From Archangium primigenium (lineage in GTDB: Bacteria; Myxococcota; Myxococcia; Myxococcales; Myxococcaceae): a stretch of DNA of 64,000 bases. Numbering within the stretch: the first letter of the stretch is position 1; each line of letters starts with the position of its first letter. The stretch covers positions 2,976,001 to 3,040,000 of the forward strand of contig NZ_JADWYI010000001.1 of assembly GCF_016904885.1 (NCBI RefSeq). The letters run 5' to 3'. The notes below the pieces were generated by a model. The model was given only the letters and a program-made list of their open reading frames with translations, was not told the origin of the DNA and searched no databases. The position numbers were made by a program, and so were the translations under genes. Of this stretch, positions 34,774 through 43,440 are shown in pieces.

Positions 34774-35224
34774 CACTGCGCGAGGCGACCGGATGGATGT
34801 GCCGGAAGCCGACGGCAATCCGGTTCCAGGCGTTGATGAGGGAGATCGCCAGGCTCAACTTCACGGTCTCCTGCTCGGAGAAATGCGCCCGGACCGCGGC
34901 GTAGTCCGCGTCCGGCGCGTGCGTCTGGGACACGAGCGTGAGGGCCTCGGTCCAGGTCATGGCGGCCCGCTCACGCTCGGTGTAAAGGGGCGATTCGCGC
35001 CAGGCGCTCAGCAGGTAGATGCGCTCCTCCGTCTCGCCTTGCGCGCGGGCATCCCGGGTGTGCATATGGAGGCAGAAGGCGCATCCGTTGATCTGCGAGG
35101 CGCGGATCTTCACCAGTTCCAGCAGGCTGTGCTCCAGCCCGCAGTGGGCGATCTTCTCGCTCAGGGTGAGCATGACCTTCATCAACTCCGGCTCGGCGGT
35201 CCAGGCATTCAGTCGGGCGTCCAT
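34763..35224 (-). CDS. carboxymuconolactone decarboxylase/AhpD-family protein
   Basis: A 153-residue all-helical AhpD-like protein with the redox motif C-A-F-C-L-H-M-H (C-x2-C-x3-H) near residues 48-55. Such proteins act as alkylhydroperoxidases or decarboxylases. It is the typical partner gene and main target of ECF41 sigma factors. A strong AAGGAG site precedes the ATG at 35224. The gene overlaps the sigma-factor gene by 11 bp and is led by a promoter matching the ECF41 consensus. Confidence 0.92.
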   Translation of the reverse strand: MDARLNAWTAEPELMKVMLTLSEKIAHCGLEHSLLELVKIRASQINGCAFCLHMHTRDARAQGETEERIYLLSAWRESPLYTERERAAMTWTEALTLVSQTHAPDADYAAVRAHFSEQETVKLSLAISLINAWNRIAVGFRHIHPVASRSDAA

Positions 35225-35256
35225 GGGGGGCTCCTTCTCCGTGGGTTCGCCCCCAG

Positions 35257-35283
35257 GACGAGACACCCGACGCCGCTGTGACA
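35257..35283 (-). promoter_or_regulatory. ECF41-type promoter
   Basis: On the minus strand: TGTCACA (35277-35283), a 16-bp spacer, then CGTC (35257-35260). This equals the consensus known for ECF41 promoters. It lies ~33 bp upstream of the carboxymuconolactone decarboxylase start, implying that the sigma factor drives its own two-gene operon. Confidence 0.82.
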
Positions 35284-35300
35284 TGGCTTTTCCGCCGAAT

Positions 35301-36308
35301 TTATCCGCCTGCTGCCCGCTCAGGAGTCTCGCGTGACCCCCCACCGTCGACGACGAAGCGGCTGCACCTCAGCGACCAGAAATAGTTGGCCAGGTACCAG
35401 ACCTTCAGCCCGTGCAGGTAAAGCCGGGTGTCCTCGTTCGAGGCGCGGGGGTCTCGCCCCAGCTCGCGTGCGCTCCTCTCGAATTCCTCCAAGCGGGATT
35501 TGATCCAGTCGACCGTTTGGCGAATCGCCTCCTGCTCCGAGTGGCCGCGTCGGTTCATGAGGATGATCACGATGTTGTGGACGTCTCCCTGCTCCATCTC
35601 CTTTGGGAACGAGACGAGGTCGTTGGACAGGGTGATGATCTCCGACGAGAGATACTCGAGGCGTCGGAGCCTGGAGTCCGTCAAGTCCAGATGATCGCAG
35701 CGGACCCCCGCCGCGGGGACGATCAAATCGAAGCACGGATGGGCCGCTCCCGTGTGCTGTCTTTTCTCCAGGTACTCCTCGACGTCAGGACAATACCCGA
35801 TGCGGCGGTTGTGTGTCTCCCACTCGTAGGACTCGAGGTAGTCGCTCACGTGCCCCGCGAAGCGCGCCTGCATGCGCGGACGGGTGACGGCCCGCAGTCT
35901 GGACCAGATGTCCTGCAATCCGGATTGAAGGGTTCGCCCCGGGACCTCGCGCGTTGTCCCGAGGGGGTCGCTCAGGATCGCCAACAGGCTCTCCCTGGAG
36001 CGTCTGGCCTTGTGTGTGCTGTGACCGTCGGCGCCATCATCGAATTGATCATCATACTCGAACAGCCAGGCCATCCAATCATGGGCCAGGAGCAGGTGGT
36101 CGCGAGCCGCCGTGGGGTAGGCCATGGCCGCGAACAAGGGGACCGCGATCCGTTGATGGCGCTCACGGCGGCCCGGCTTGTCCGTCTGCCCGACCCTGTC
36201 CAGCCAGCCATCCGTTTCATGGCAGATCCCTGGGTAATGCGTGTTGATGGGGGGAGCATCTCCCCAGGGGACGGTCTCCAGGGCCTGGTAAATCAACTGC
36301 GGGTTCAT
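35301..36308 (-). CDS. class I terpene synthase
   Basis: A 335-residue terpene cyclase. The metal-binding motifs are both present: the aspartate-rich D-D-Q-F-D-D at 86-91 and the NSE triad N-D-x-x-S-x-x-K-E (Asn229, Ser233, Glu237). An R-Y-like C-terminal region lies near the end. It ionises a prenyl diphosphate (most bacterial enzymes of this size use farnesyl diphosphate) and cyclises it; the product cannot be read from sequence. The ATG at 36308 has GGGAG 5 nt upstream. A cytochrome P450 gene lies 37 bp upstream on the same strand, forming a minimal terpenoid cluster. Confidence 0.93.
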   Translation of the reverse strand: MNPQLIYQALETVPWGDAPPINTHYPGICHETDGWLDRVGQTDKPGRRERHQRIAVPLFAAMAYPTAARDHLLLAHDWMAWLFEYDDQFDDGADGHSTHKARRSRESLLAILSDPLGTTREVPGRTLQSGLQDIWSRLRAVTRPRMQARFAGHVSDYLESYEWETHNRRIGYCPDVEEYLEKRQHTGAAHPCFDLIVPAAGVRCDHLDLTDSRLRRLEYLSSEIITLSNDLVSFPKEMEQGDVHNIVIILMNRRGHSEQEAIRQTVDWIKSRLEEFERSARELGRDPRASNEDTRLYLHGLKVWYLANYFWSLRCSRFVVDGGGSRETPERAAGG

Positions 36309-36345
36309 TCGAACTCCCAAGACAATAGGGGGTGAGGGAATCTCG

Positions 36346-37695
36346 CTAGCTCCGACGCGTGACCCGCATCCTCAAGTGCTTCGGTGTCAACGAGACATGA
36401 GCGGGGGCGGGTTCGACCGGCCCGTTCTCCACGTCGCGCACCTCCCATTTCGAGGCGATCGTCGCCAACGTCAGCATGACCTCGGTCAAACCAAGCATTT
36501 CACCAATGCAGCGGCGAGCCCCTCCGCCGAAGGGGACGAAATTGCTCATCGCCAGATCCTTGGAGCGCTCCGGGAGCCACCGGTCCGGATCGAAGAGGTC
36601 CGGCTGTGGGAAGGCGCTGGGGTTGCGGTGCAGCAGGTACGGGCTGTAGGCGATGCCGGTTCCCTGTGGAAGCAGATACCCACCCAGGACGGTTTCACGC
36701 ATCGTGACCCGCGTGAAAATCCAACCCGGTGGATAGAGGCGCAGCGTCTCCATGACGATCCTGCGTGTTTCCTTCAAATGGGGAATGTCATCCCACTGCG
36801 CGTTTCGTCCTTGGAGGACGCTGTCCAGTTCGGCGTGAAGTCTCCGGGTGATGTCTGGATGAAGGCTCAGCAGGTAGAGCGCCCAGCACAAGGTCGCGGC
36901 CGACGTTTCGATTCCAGCCAACAGCAGGGTCGTGACTTGATTGTGGACCTCCCGAGGGGATAGTCCTGCCTTCTCCTCTTCATCCTTTTCTTTGAGGAGC
37001 ATGGACAAGACGTCCTCACGTTCCACACCCGTATTCACATACGCGTCGATGATCTTGCGTATCTCCTCATGGAGGATCGCGATCGACTGCTTGTAACGGA
37101 GGTTGCCTGGAATGGGCAGCAGATCGAAGATCAGCCCCGGCCCCACCGTCCGGACGAAGAGACCGTTGAGATAGACGGACAAGGCCTCGGACACCCGGGC
37201 AATGGAGGCGTCGTCCATCTCCGCCGAGAACATCGAGCGGGCGGAGATCCGAGAGACGATGTGGTAGGCGGCGGCCTTGATGTCGATCCGCCTGCCATCC
37301 TCCCAGCCACGGAGCGCCTCCTCGACGACGCCGGCCATGCCCACCGAATAGGCCTTGAGGGCGTTCCTGTTGAAGGAGGGCTGGATCAAACGACGCTGCC
37401 TCTTGTGCAGCTCCGATTGGCTCGTGAGCAGTCCCGCGCCCGTCAACTCGCTCAGCTTTTCGTACAGCCCGCCTCCTTTGTCGAAGGTCGTGCTGTCATT
37501 CAACATCTGTCGTGTGAGTTCGGCATCGGTGACCACGACCAGGGGCATCTGCCCGATATAGACACGGACCAGTCCTCCGACCTCGGCCAGCGAGCAGAGA
37601 AACTCACGCGAGCGGTTGAGCAGTGGCAACGAATGCCCGAGTAAAGGTAGCCGAGCGGGGGCCGTCGGAACTTGCAAGAGAGACGCTTGTGTCAT
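36346..37695 (-). CDS. cytochrome P450
   Basis: A 449-residue soluble P450. I-helix A-G-I-E-T-S near residues 269-274, E-T-L-R (ExxR) near 332-335, and the heme loop F-G-G-G-A-R-R-C-I-G with thiolate ligand Cys396. No membrane anchor. It likely oxidises the product of the terpene synthase encoded 37 bp downstream. The start is taken as the ATG at 37695, as the conserved N-terminal P-x-x-P-L-L-G-H follows; the upstream ribosome site is weak. No ferredoxin or reductase gene is nearby, so redox partners must come from elsewhere. Confidence 0.93.
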   Translation of the reverse strand: MTQASLLQVPTAPARLPLLGHSLPLLNRSREFLCSLAEVGGLVRVYIGQMPLVVVTDAELTRQMLNDSTTFDKGGGLYEKLSELTGAGLLTSQSELHKRQRRLIQPSFNRNALKAYSVGMAGVVEEALRGWEDGRRIDIKAAAYHIVSRISARSMFSAEMDDASIARVSEALSVYLNGLFVRTVGPGLIFDLLPIPGNLRYKQSIAILHEEIRKIIDAYVNTGVEREDVLSMLLKEKDEEEKAGLSPREVHNQVTTLLLAGIETSAATLCWALYLLSLHPDITRRLHAELDSVLQGRNAQWDDIPHLKETRRIVMETLRLYPPGWIFTRVTMRETVLGGYLLPQGTGIAYSPYLLHRNPSAFPQPDLFDPDRWLPERSKDLAMSNFVPFGGGARRCIGEMLGLTEVMLTLATIASKWEVRDVENGPVEPAPAHVSLTPKHLRMRVTRRS

Positions 37696-37949
37696 GCCTG
37701 CACAACCAATCCCAGACCGTGGTCGGTTGCAAGAAAGAAGCGGGGGACACCGATCGCGGAGTCTGGGTTTCATGTTTCCCATCAAAAGATTCGATGGATG
37801 GATGTCCATGCGGCTCCCTCCGCGGTTCCGCTTCCCCTGGGGTTGACGAGCGGTGTCTGGCATTCCGAGCCGCATGCGCTTGCCGTGGGCATGTCCGCTC
37901 CGACCCGTCTCCGTAGGCGAAGAGAGGCACCAGCCGTTGCCGGTCGGAG

Positions 37950-38135
37950 TCGGCTGGCGCTTTGCCCTGGGCGACTCGTAACTCGCCCGGGCCCTCGCGA
38001 GCAGGCACGCACGGCCCGCGCATGGCTGGACCGTCCAGGCGCTCGCCGGGCAGGCGCACATGTCGAGGCGTCCCTGCCGTCGAGCGGTTCCGAAAGACGT
38101 TTGGAGCGTCCCCAACGGATTATTATTTCACGGCT
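37950..38135 (+). pseudogene. AraC-family regulator remnant
   Basis: One frame reads L-A-R-A-L-A-S-R-H-A-R-P-A-H-G-W-T-V-Q-A-L-A-G-Q then A-H-M-S-R-R, the first HTH of an AraC/cupin regulator. After a frameshift another frame continues R-F-R-K-T-F-G-A-S-P-T-D-Y, the second-HTH end. A TAA interrupts the first frame just before it. The rest of the gene is absent. It lies in the ~535-bp gap 37696-38230 between P450 and the next gene; nothing else is recognisable there. Confidence 0.55.
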
Positions 38136-38230
38136 GAACGGACCCTTGCGGTCCAAACGGATTCACCCGCGGGCAACACCTTGTGCACAGCGGGGAGCAA
38201 CTTGGGCTCTCATCCGCCGAGAATCCGTGC

Positions 38231-39049
38231 ATGAGGATTCTCGCTCCCGCCCATCACGCTGCTCCCGTCCACCCCAACGCCCCCAAGTCGAAGGGCCCGA
38301 CGGACTTCAAGATCGGCTCGTTCAACGTCCTCGGCGCCAGCCACACCGCGCCCGGTGGGAACAAGGCGTCCCGCCCCTCCGGCGTGGAGCGGATGAAGCT
38401 CGCCGCGCAGGCGATTCAGCAGCACAAGCTGGACGTCATCGGCTTCCAGGAGTTCGAGCCGAGCCAGCGCAAGGCGTTCATGCACGACACCCGGAACCAG
38501 TTCGACATGTACCCGGGGAAGTACGGGGGCGCGGACCCGGTGAACTCGGTCGCGTGGCGCAAGGACACGTTCGAGTTCGTGAAGGGGACGCACGTGACCG
38601 TCCCGTACTTCGAGGGCAACAAGAAGCAGATGCCGGTGGTGCTGCTGAAGAGCAAGGAGACCGGGCAGAAGGTGTGGGTGATGAACGTCCACAACCCGGC
38701 TGACACCAAGAGCCACCCGCACAACGAGAAGAACCGCGACATCGCGACCGCGAAGGAGATCGCGTTCATCAAGCACCTGGAGAAGACGACCGGCCATCCG
38801 GTGATCCTGACGGGTGACATGAACGAGAAGGCGGAGGCCCGGCAGCACATCACGAAGGGCACCGACATGGAGGCGGCGATGAATGGGAAGAACCCGCGCT
38901 CGCATCAGGTGGGGATCGACTGGATCTTCGGGTCGCCCTCCGTGCACTTCGACGGCTATGACCGCGACACCAGCAACAAGGTCCGGCGCGCGAGCGACCA
39001 TCCGCTGATCTACAGCAACGTGCACATCCCGGCTGGCAAGAAGAAGTAG
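38231..39049 (+). CDS. endonuclease/exonuclease/phosphatase-fold protein
   Basis: A 272-residue EEP-superfamily protein (relatives include DNase I, exonuclease III and inositol phosphatases). Motifs in order: G-S-F-N-V-L-G, G-F-Q-E-F-E (metal-binding Glu), V-M-N-V-H-N-P, T-G-D-M-N-E, I-D-W-I-F and A-S-D-H-P (catalytic Asp-His). All catalytic positions are present. No signal peptide is evident, and the N-terminal 35 residues are Pro/His-rich. Substrate cannot be decided; a secreted nuclease-like toxin or a cellular phosphodiesterase are both possible. It is convergent with the PH-domain genes. Confidence 0.88.
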   Translation: MRILAPAHHAAPVHPNAPKSKGPTDFKIGSFNVLGASHTAPGGNKASRPSGVERMKLAAQAIQQHKLDVIGFQEFEPSQRKAFMHDTRNQFDMYPGKYGGADPVNSVAWRKDTFEFVKGTHVTVPYFEGNKKQMPVVLLKSKETGQKVWVMNVHNPADTKSHPHNEKNRDIATAKEIAFIKHLEKTTGHPVILTGDMNEKAEARQHITKGTDMEAAMNGKNPRSHQVGIDWIFGSPSVHFDGYDRDTSNKVRRASDHPLIYSNVHIPAGKKK

Positions 39050-39093
39050 TGCCCCGCGCTGTGCTTGTGTTGCTGACGTGGCCCTCCGGGTGA

Positions 39094-39846
39094 TCAGTCC
39101 GAGCGGGCGCGCAGCCGCGCCACGTGAGAGGCGATCTGCCGGAGCGCATCCAGGTGGGCGGGAGACCAGGTGGGCGAGGCCCCCGAGGGCGGGGTCGGCA
39201 CGTCGTGATCGTCTCCGAGCCCGGCCGAGCGCGAGGCGCGCACCCGGTTCATGATCTGCTCGCGCAGGGCCGCCGGGTTCTCGATGCCCGCGAGCAGACC
39301 GACGTGGCTGGCCTGCTCCAGGTTCTGCTGGGGCCCGCCGCCGCCGCCGCCCGCTGTTTCGATCACCAGGTCCGAGAAGTCGAAGACCCGCTGGAGGGGT
39401 CCCTGGGAAATCTTCACGTTCTGCACGTTGTCGAAGGTGATGGTGGTCTCGTGCAGCGTCCACACGCCCCGCCGGATGCGCAGGGCGCGGTCGGAGAGCA
39501 CGTACCAGGTGGTGTCGAAGCCCAGGTGGATGGACACGTACCCGACGAGCCCGAACAGGACGACGAGGCCGAGCACGGGAACGAGCATCCAGGGCCGGAT
39601 GGACGAGGTCAGCAGGAGCGGCGCGCCCACGACGCCGATCGTGAGCAGCGTGCTGAGCATGCCGAGCCAGAAGGACACCTTGCGGTAGCGCAGCCAGCCC
39701 GTGCACGGCCGCAGGGAGACGACCTGGGTACCGGAGGCGGTGGGCAGCACCGGGGGCTGGTCGGGCACGTGGAAGAGGTCCGTCAACACGGCCCAGAGGC
39801 CCTGGTAGATCCAGGCGGAGGCCTGCCTCGTGCGGGGCGGGGTCAT
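39094..39846 (-). CDS. PH-domain (DUF304/bPH2) membrane protein
   Basis: A 250-residue protein with two close transmembrane segments (~60-80 and ~85-105), followed by a bacterial PH-like domain (~110-200; Y-V-L-S-D-R-A-L-R-I-R-R-G-V-W, then I-T-F-D-N-V-Q-N-V). A Gly-rich stretch and a Pro/Ser tail close it. Similar YdbS/YdbT-like proteins sit in the inner membrane with unclear function. It is translated after the sister PH gene with a 4-bp overlap (ATGA). Confidence 0.85.
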   Translation of the reverse strand: MTPPRTRQASAWIYQGLWAVLTDLFHVPDQPPVLPTASGTQVVSLRPCTGWLRYRKVSFWLGMLSTLLTIGVVGAPLLLTSSIRPWMLVPVLGLVVLFGLVGYVSIHLGFDTTWYVLSDRALRIRRGVWTLHETTITFDNVQNVKISQGPLQRVFDFSDLVIETAGGGGGGPQQNLEQASHVGLLAGIENPAALREQIMNRVRASRSAGLGDDHDVPTPPSGASPTWSPAHLDALRQIASHVARLRARSD

Positions 39847-40376
39847 GGCGTGGAGTCCTTCCGGGCGGGCAGTGACGAGACGACGACCTCCAGGTCCGAG
39901 GCGATGCGCCGCAGCAGCGCCAGGGCCTCGTCCGCGGAGGGCGCGGACTCCGGGAGCGCGGGAGCCTCGGGCTTGTCGAGCCCCTTGGCGCCGCGCATCT
40001 TCATGTAGAGGAAATCGCGCAGCGGCTCGAACTCGAGCAGTCCCTCGATCTGCATCTCCGGGGTGGCGCTGCCGCTGGCGGTCTGGATGCTGATGGTGGC
40101 CAGGCCCATCCAGCGCTGGAGCAGGTTGCGGGTGACGTGGATGTCCTGGATGCGCCGGTAGGTGAGGTGCACCTCGCGCCGGAACAGGATGCCCCAGCTC
40201 ATCGAGAACCCGTCGTCGGTGAAGGCGTACTGGAGCGTCTGGTAGCGAAAGAAGCTCACCAACCAGACGACGGGGAAGGCGGCCAACGTGGCCAGGGACA
40301 CGAGGGTGTAATAACCGAGCAGCACGGGCGCAGGCCGGGTGAGGCCGCGCGGATCGAACGCGGGAGGAGGCGCCAT
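39843..40376 (-). CDS. PH-domain (DUF304/bPH2) membrane protein
   Basis: A 177-residue sister of the downstream gene: a short hydrophobic segment (~22-42; L-V-S-L-A-T-L-A-A-F-P-V-V-W-L-V-S-F-F), then the PH-like domain (Y-A-F-T-D-D-G-F-S-M-S-W-G, Y-R-R-I-Q-D-I-H-V-T-R). The start is the ATG at 40376, after which the membrane segment is correctly placed. The two genes overlap by 4 bp and presumably encode interacting subunits, as in YdbS/YdbT-like pairs. A GGAGG site precedes the start. Confidence 0.85.
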   Translation of the reverse strand: MAPPPAFDPRGLTRPAPVLLGYYTLVSLATLAAFPVVWLVSFFRYQTLQYAFTDDGFSMSWGILFRREVHLTYRRIQDIHVTRNLLQRWMGLATISIQTASGSATPEMQIEGLLEFEPLRDFLYMKMRGAKGLDKPEAPALPESAPSADEALALLRRIASDLEVVVSSLPARKDSTP

Positions 40377-40439
40377 GGGTCCAGCCACTCTACCCGGCCC
40401 GGACCTCCTGTCGCACGACGGTGGGGTATATTGTTTGGG

Positions 40440-42518
40440 ATGAGCGCTACCGTCACGGAAGACCCCGGGGCGACAGTCGTGCGGAACGTGTGCCCGCATA
40501 ACTGTCCGGACACATGTTCCATGCTGACCACGGTCAAGGCTGGCCGAGCTGTCGAAGTCCGAGGGAATCCCGACCATCCGACGACTCGGGGCTTCCTCTG
40601 CGCGAAGGTCTCTCGGTACCTGGAGCGGACCTATCATGCCGGCCGCGTGCTCCACCCGATGCGCCGTGTGGGCGCGAAAGGTGAGGGACGCTTCGAGCGG
40701 ATCTCCTGGAAGGAGGCGCTCGACGAGATCGCGCACCGGTTCAAGGGCATCATCGCGCAGTGGGGGCCGCAGGCCATCCTGCCGTACTCGTTCAGCGGCA
40801 CGCTCGGGCTGCTGCACAACAGCTCGATGGATCGACGGTTCTTCCACAAGCTCGGCGCCTCGCTCCTCGATCGCACCATCTGCGGCTCCGCCGGCGTGGT
40901 CGGCATGGCCTACAGCATGGGGAGCTCCATGGGCATGGATACCGAGAGCTTCGAAGGCGCGCGCACGATCCTCCTGTGGGGCACCAACACGTTGACCTCG
41001 AATCCCCACCTCTGGCCGTTCGTCACCGCGGCGCGCAAGAGAGGGGCGCGGGTGATTGCGATCGATCCACGCAAGACGCGGACCGCGGAGCAGTGCGACG
41101 AGCATATCGCGCTGCTGCCGGGCACTGACGCCGCGCTGGCGCTCGGGATGATGCACGTCATCTTCCGCGACGGGCTGGGCGATGAGGACTACATGGCCCG
41201 CTACTGCGTGGGTCGGAACGAGCTGGCGGCGCGCGCCGCCGAGTACCCGCCCGAGCGGGTGGCGGCCATCTGCGGGATTCCAGCGGCATCGGTCGAGGCC
41301 CTCGCGGTTGAATACGCGACGAGCAAGCCCGCGGCCATCCGCCTGAATTTCGGGATGCAGCGCCACACGGGCGGAGGGATGGCGGCGCGCGCCATCACGT
41401 GCTTGCCCGCGGTGACCGGCGCCTGGCGCTCCGCCTCGGGGGGGGTCCAGCTATGGACCTTCGAAACCTTTCCGCTCAATCACGCCGCGTTGCAGCGTTT
41501 CGATCTGATCCCGCCCGGCACCCGCACGCTCAACATGGTCGAACTCGGGCGGATCCTCACGGAGGTCTCCGACCCACCCGTCAAGGCCCTGTTTGTCTAT
41601 AATTCGAATCCCGCCAGCGTGGCTCCCGACCTGGAGCGCGTCAAGGCTGGGCTCCAGCGCGAGGATCTCTTCACGGTCGTTCACGAGCAGTTCCACACGG
41701 ACACGGCCCACTTCGCGGATCTCCTCCTCCCGGCGACCACTCAGCTCGAGCACGTGGACATGCACGCCGGGTACGGTCACCTGTATGTCATGTGGAACGC
41801 GGCGGCGATCGCGCCACTCGGCGAGGCCGTCCCGAATACGGAACTCTTCAGAAAGCTCGCGGCGCACATGGGCTTCAGCGAGCCGTGCTTCCAGGACAGT
41901 GACGAATCCATGGCCCGGCAGGCGCTGCACGGTGAGCACCCATGGCTTTCGGGCATCTCACTCGAGCGCGTTCAAGCCGAGGGCTCGGTGCGCCTGAATG
42001 TGCCGACGCCGTTCGCCCCGTACGCCGAAGGAGGCTTCTCGACGCCCTCCGGCAAGTGCGAGTTCTTCTCCGCGAGGATGGCCCGCGACGGCCATGACCC
42101 GCTGCCGACATGGACTCCCCCACGGGAGAGCAGCGCTTCGAGCCCCGAGCTCTTCGCACGCTATCCGCTGGCGCTCATCTCACCGCCCGGTCATTACTTC
42201 TTGAACAGCACGTTCAGCAATGTGCTGACGCGCTTCGAGAAGGGCCCGCGGCTGGAGATCCATCCCACCGACGCGGCGGCGCGCGCGATCCTCAACGGCC
42301 AGAGGGTCCGTATCCGGAATGATCGCGGCGCGTTCCTGGCCGAGGCCTCCGTGACGGAGAGGGCGCGGCCGGGGGTGGTTGTCGCTCCGTCGCTCTGGTC
42401 AAGCGCGCTCACCCCTGATGGGCGGAACGTGAATCACACGACTTCGCAGGCGGTGACCGACATGGGCGGCGGGGCGACGTTCTACGACAACCTCGTGGAG
42501 GTCGAGGCCGTGGGCTGA
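40440..42518 (+). CDS. molybdopterin-dependent oxidoreductase (DMSO reductase superfamily)
   Basis: A 692-residue enzyme. N-terminal 4Fe-4S site C-P-H-N-C-P-D-T-C ... G-F-L-C-A-K (four Cys, residues ~18-54), followed by the bis-MGD-binding domains and a C-terminal molydopterin-dinucleotide-binding barrel. No Tat twin-arginine signal, so it is cytoplasmic. The substrate cannot be read; related proteins include formate dehydrogenase-, nitrate- and thiosulfate-type enzymes. It stands alone, without an electron-transfer subunit. The ATG at 40440 immediately precedes the iron-sulfur motif. The base composition is slightly less extreme than neighbours, a possible sign of transfer. Confidence 0.92.
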   Translation: MSATVTEDPGATVVRNVCPHNCPDTCSMLTTVKAGRAVEVRGNPDHPTTRGFLCAKVSRYLERTYHAGRVLHPMRRVGAKGEGRFERISWKEALDEIAHRFKGIIAQWGPQAILPYSFSGTLGLLHNSSMDRRFFHKLGASLLDRTICGSAGVVGMAYSMGSSMGMDTESFEGARTILLWGTNTLTSNPHLWPFVTAARKRGARVIAIDPRKTRTAEQCDEHIALLPGTDAALALGMMHVIFRDGLGDEDYMARYCVGRNELAARAAEYPPERVAAICGIPAASVEALAVEYATSKPAAIRLNFGMQRHTGGGMAARAITCLPAVTGAWRSASGGVQLWTFETFPLNHAALQRFDLIPPGTRTLNMVELGRILTEVSDPPVKALFVYNSNPASVAPDLERVKAGLQREDLFTVVHEQFHTDTAHFADLLLPATTQLEHVDMHAGYGHLYVMWNAAAIAPLGEAVPNTELFRKLAAHMGFSEPCFQDSDESMARQALHGEHPWLSGISLERVQAEGSVRLNVPTPFAPYAEGGFSTPSGKCEFFSARMARDGHDPLPTWTPPRESSASSPELFARYPLALISPPGHYFLNSTFSNVLTRFEKGPRLEIHPTDAAARAILNGQRVRIRNDRGAFLAEASVTERARPGVVVAPSLWSSALTPDGRNVNHTTSQAVTDMGGGATFYDNLVEVEAVG

Positions 42519-42551
42519 GCGGGAACGCCGTGGGGCGGCCCTCGCGCTGGC

Positions 42552-43313
42552 TCAGATCTGGGCGACGCCGCCATCGACGAACAGCTCGACGCCGTTGACG
42601 TAGCTGCTGTCGTCCGAGGCGAGGAACACGGCGACCTTGGCCATCTCGTCGGGGTCCGCCATCCGGCCCATGGGGATCATGTTGGCGAACTGCTCGTAGA
42701 CCTCCTTCGCGTGCGCCTCGCCCCCGGCGAGCGTGTGCAGGGTATGCATTCCCGGCGTCCGGGTGGCGCCCGGGCTGAGGACGTTGACGCGGATGGGGCG
42801 GCCCTTCAGGTCGAGGATCCAGTTGCGGGCGAAGCTGCGCACGGCCGCCTTGGTCGCGCTGTAGACGCTGAACGCCGGCGTGGCCATGACGCTCGTCGTC
42901 GAGCCGTTGATGATGATGGAGGCCCCCTCCCGCAGCAGCGGCAGTGCCTTCTGGACCGTGAACAGCACGCCCTTGACGTTGGTGTTGAAGGTGTCGTCGA
43001 AGTGCTTCTCCGTGATGGTGCCCAGGGCGGCGAACTCCCCCGTGCCCGCGTTGGCGAAGACGATGTCCAGGGCGTCCGCCTTCTGCTTCACCACCTCGTA
43101 GAGCCGGTCGATGTCGGCCAGCTTGGACATGTCGCCCTGGACGCCCGTGGCCTGGGGACCGATCGCCTTCACCGCGGCGTCCAGCTCCGCCTGACGGCGG
43201 CCCGTGATGAAGACCCGCGCCCCCTCGGCGGCGAAACGCTTCGCCGTGGCGAGCCCGATTCCCCCATTGCCACCCGTCACCACGGCCACCTTGCCCTGCA
43301 GTTTGTTGCTCAT
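42552..43313 (-). CDS. short-chain dehydrogenase/reductase
   Basis: A 253-residue classical SDR. The NAD(P) motif T-G-G-N-G-G-I-G is at 13-20, N-A-G at 88-90, and the catalytic Ser138, Tyr151 and Lys155 (Y-S-A-T-K) are present. R39 in T-G-R-R favours NADPH. Substrate unknown. It is divergent from a LysR-type regulator (127-bp spacing), the usual arrangement in which the regulator controls the reductase. Confidence 0.93.
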   Translation of the reverse strand: MSNKLQGKVAVVTGGNGGIGLATAKRFAAEGARVFITGRRQAELDAAVKAIGPQATGVQGDMSKLADIDRLYEVVKQKADALDIVFANAGTGEFAALGTITEKHFDDTFNTNVKGVLFTVQKALPLLREGASIIINGSTTSVMATPAFSVYSATKAAVRSFARNWILDLKGRPIRVNVLSPGATRTPGMHTLHTLAGGEAHAKEVYEQFANMIPMGRMADPDEMAKVAVFLASDDSSYVNGVELFVDGGVAQI

Positions 43314-43403
43314 CGTCGTGTCTCCCGGTCCTGGGCGAGGGCAGTCCGTCGCCTGTGGGAGGTACTTAACGGGGAACGATTGGCCCCACGGGTGGCGTTT
43401 ATG

Positions 43404-43417
43404 GGAACCTGCGTTCC
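43404..43417. promoter_or_regulatory. inverted repeat upstream of the LysR gene
   Basis: GGAAC and GTTCC form a perfect dyad with a 4-bp centre, followed by another GGAAC at 43424-43428. It lies between the divergent SDR and LysR genes and is a candidate regulator site, though very close to the LysR start. Confidence 0.5.
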
Positions 43418-43440
43418 TGAATTGGAACGCCGAGGGCCGG

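Noticed and set aside
38210-39706. A 498-codon minus-strand frame spanning the EEP-fold gene and PH gene
   Set aside because: It runs through two well-supported genes in other frames and has no recognisable domain.
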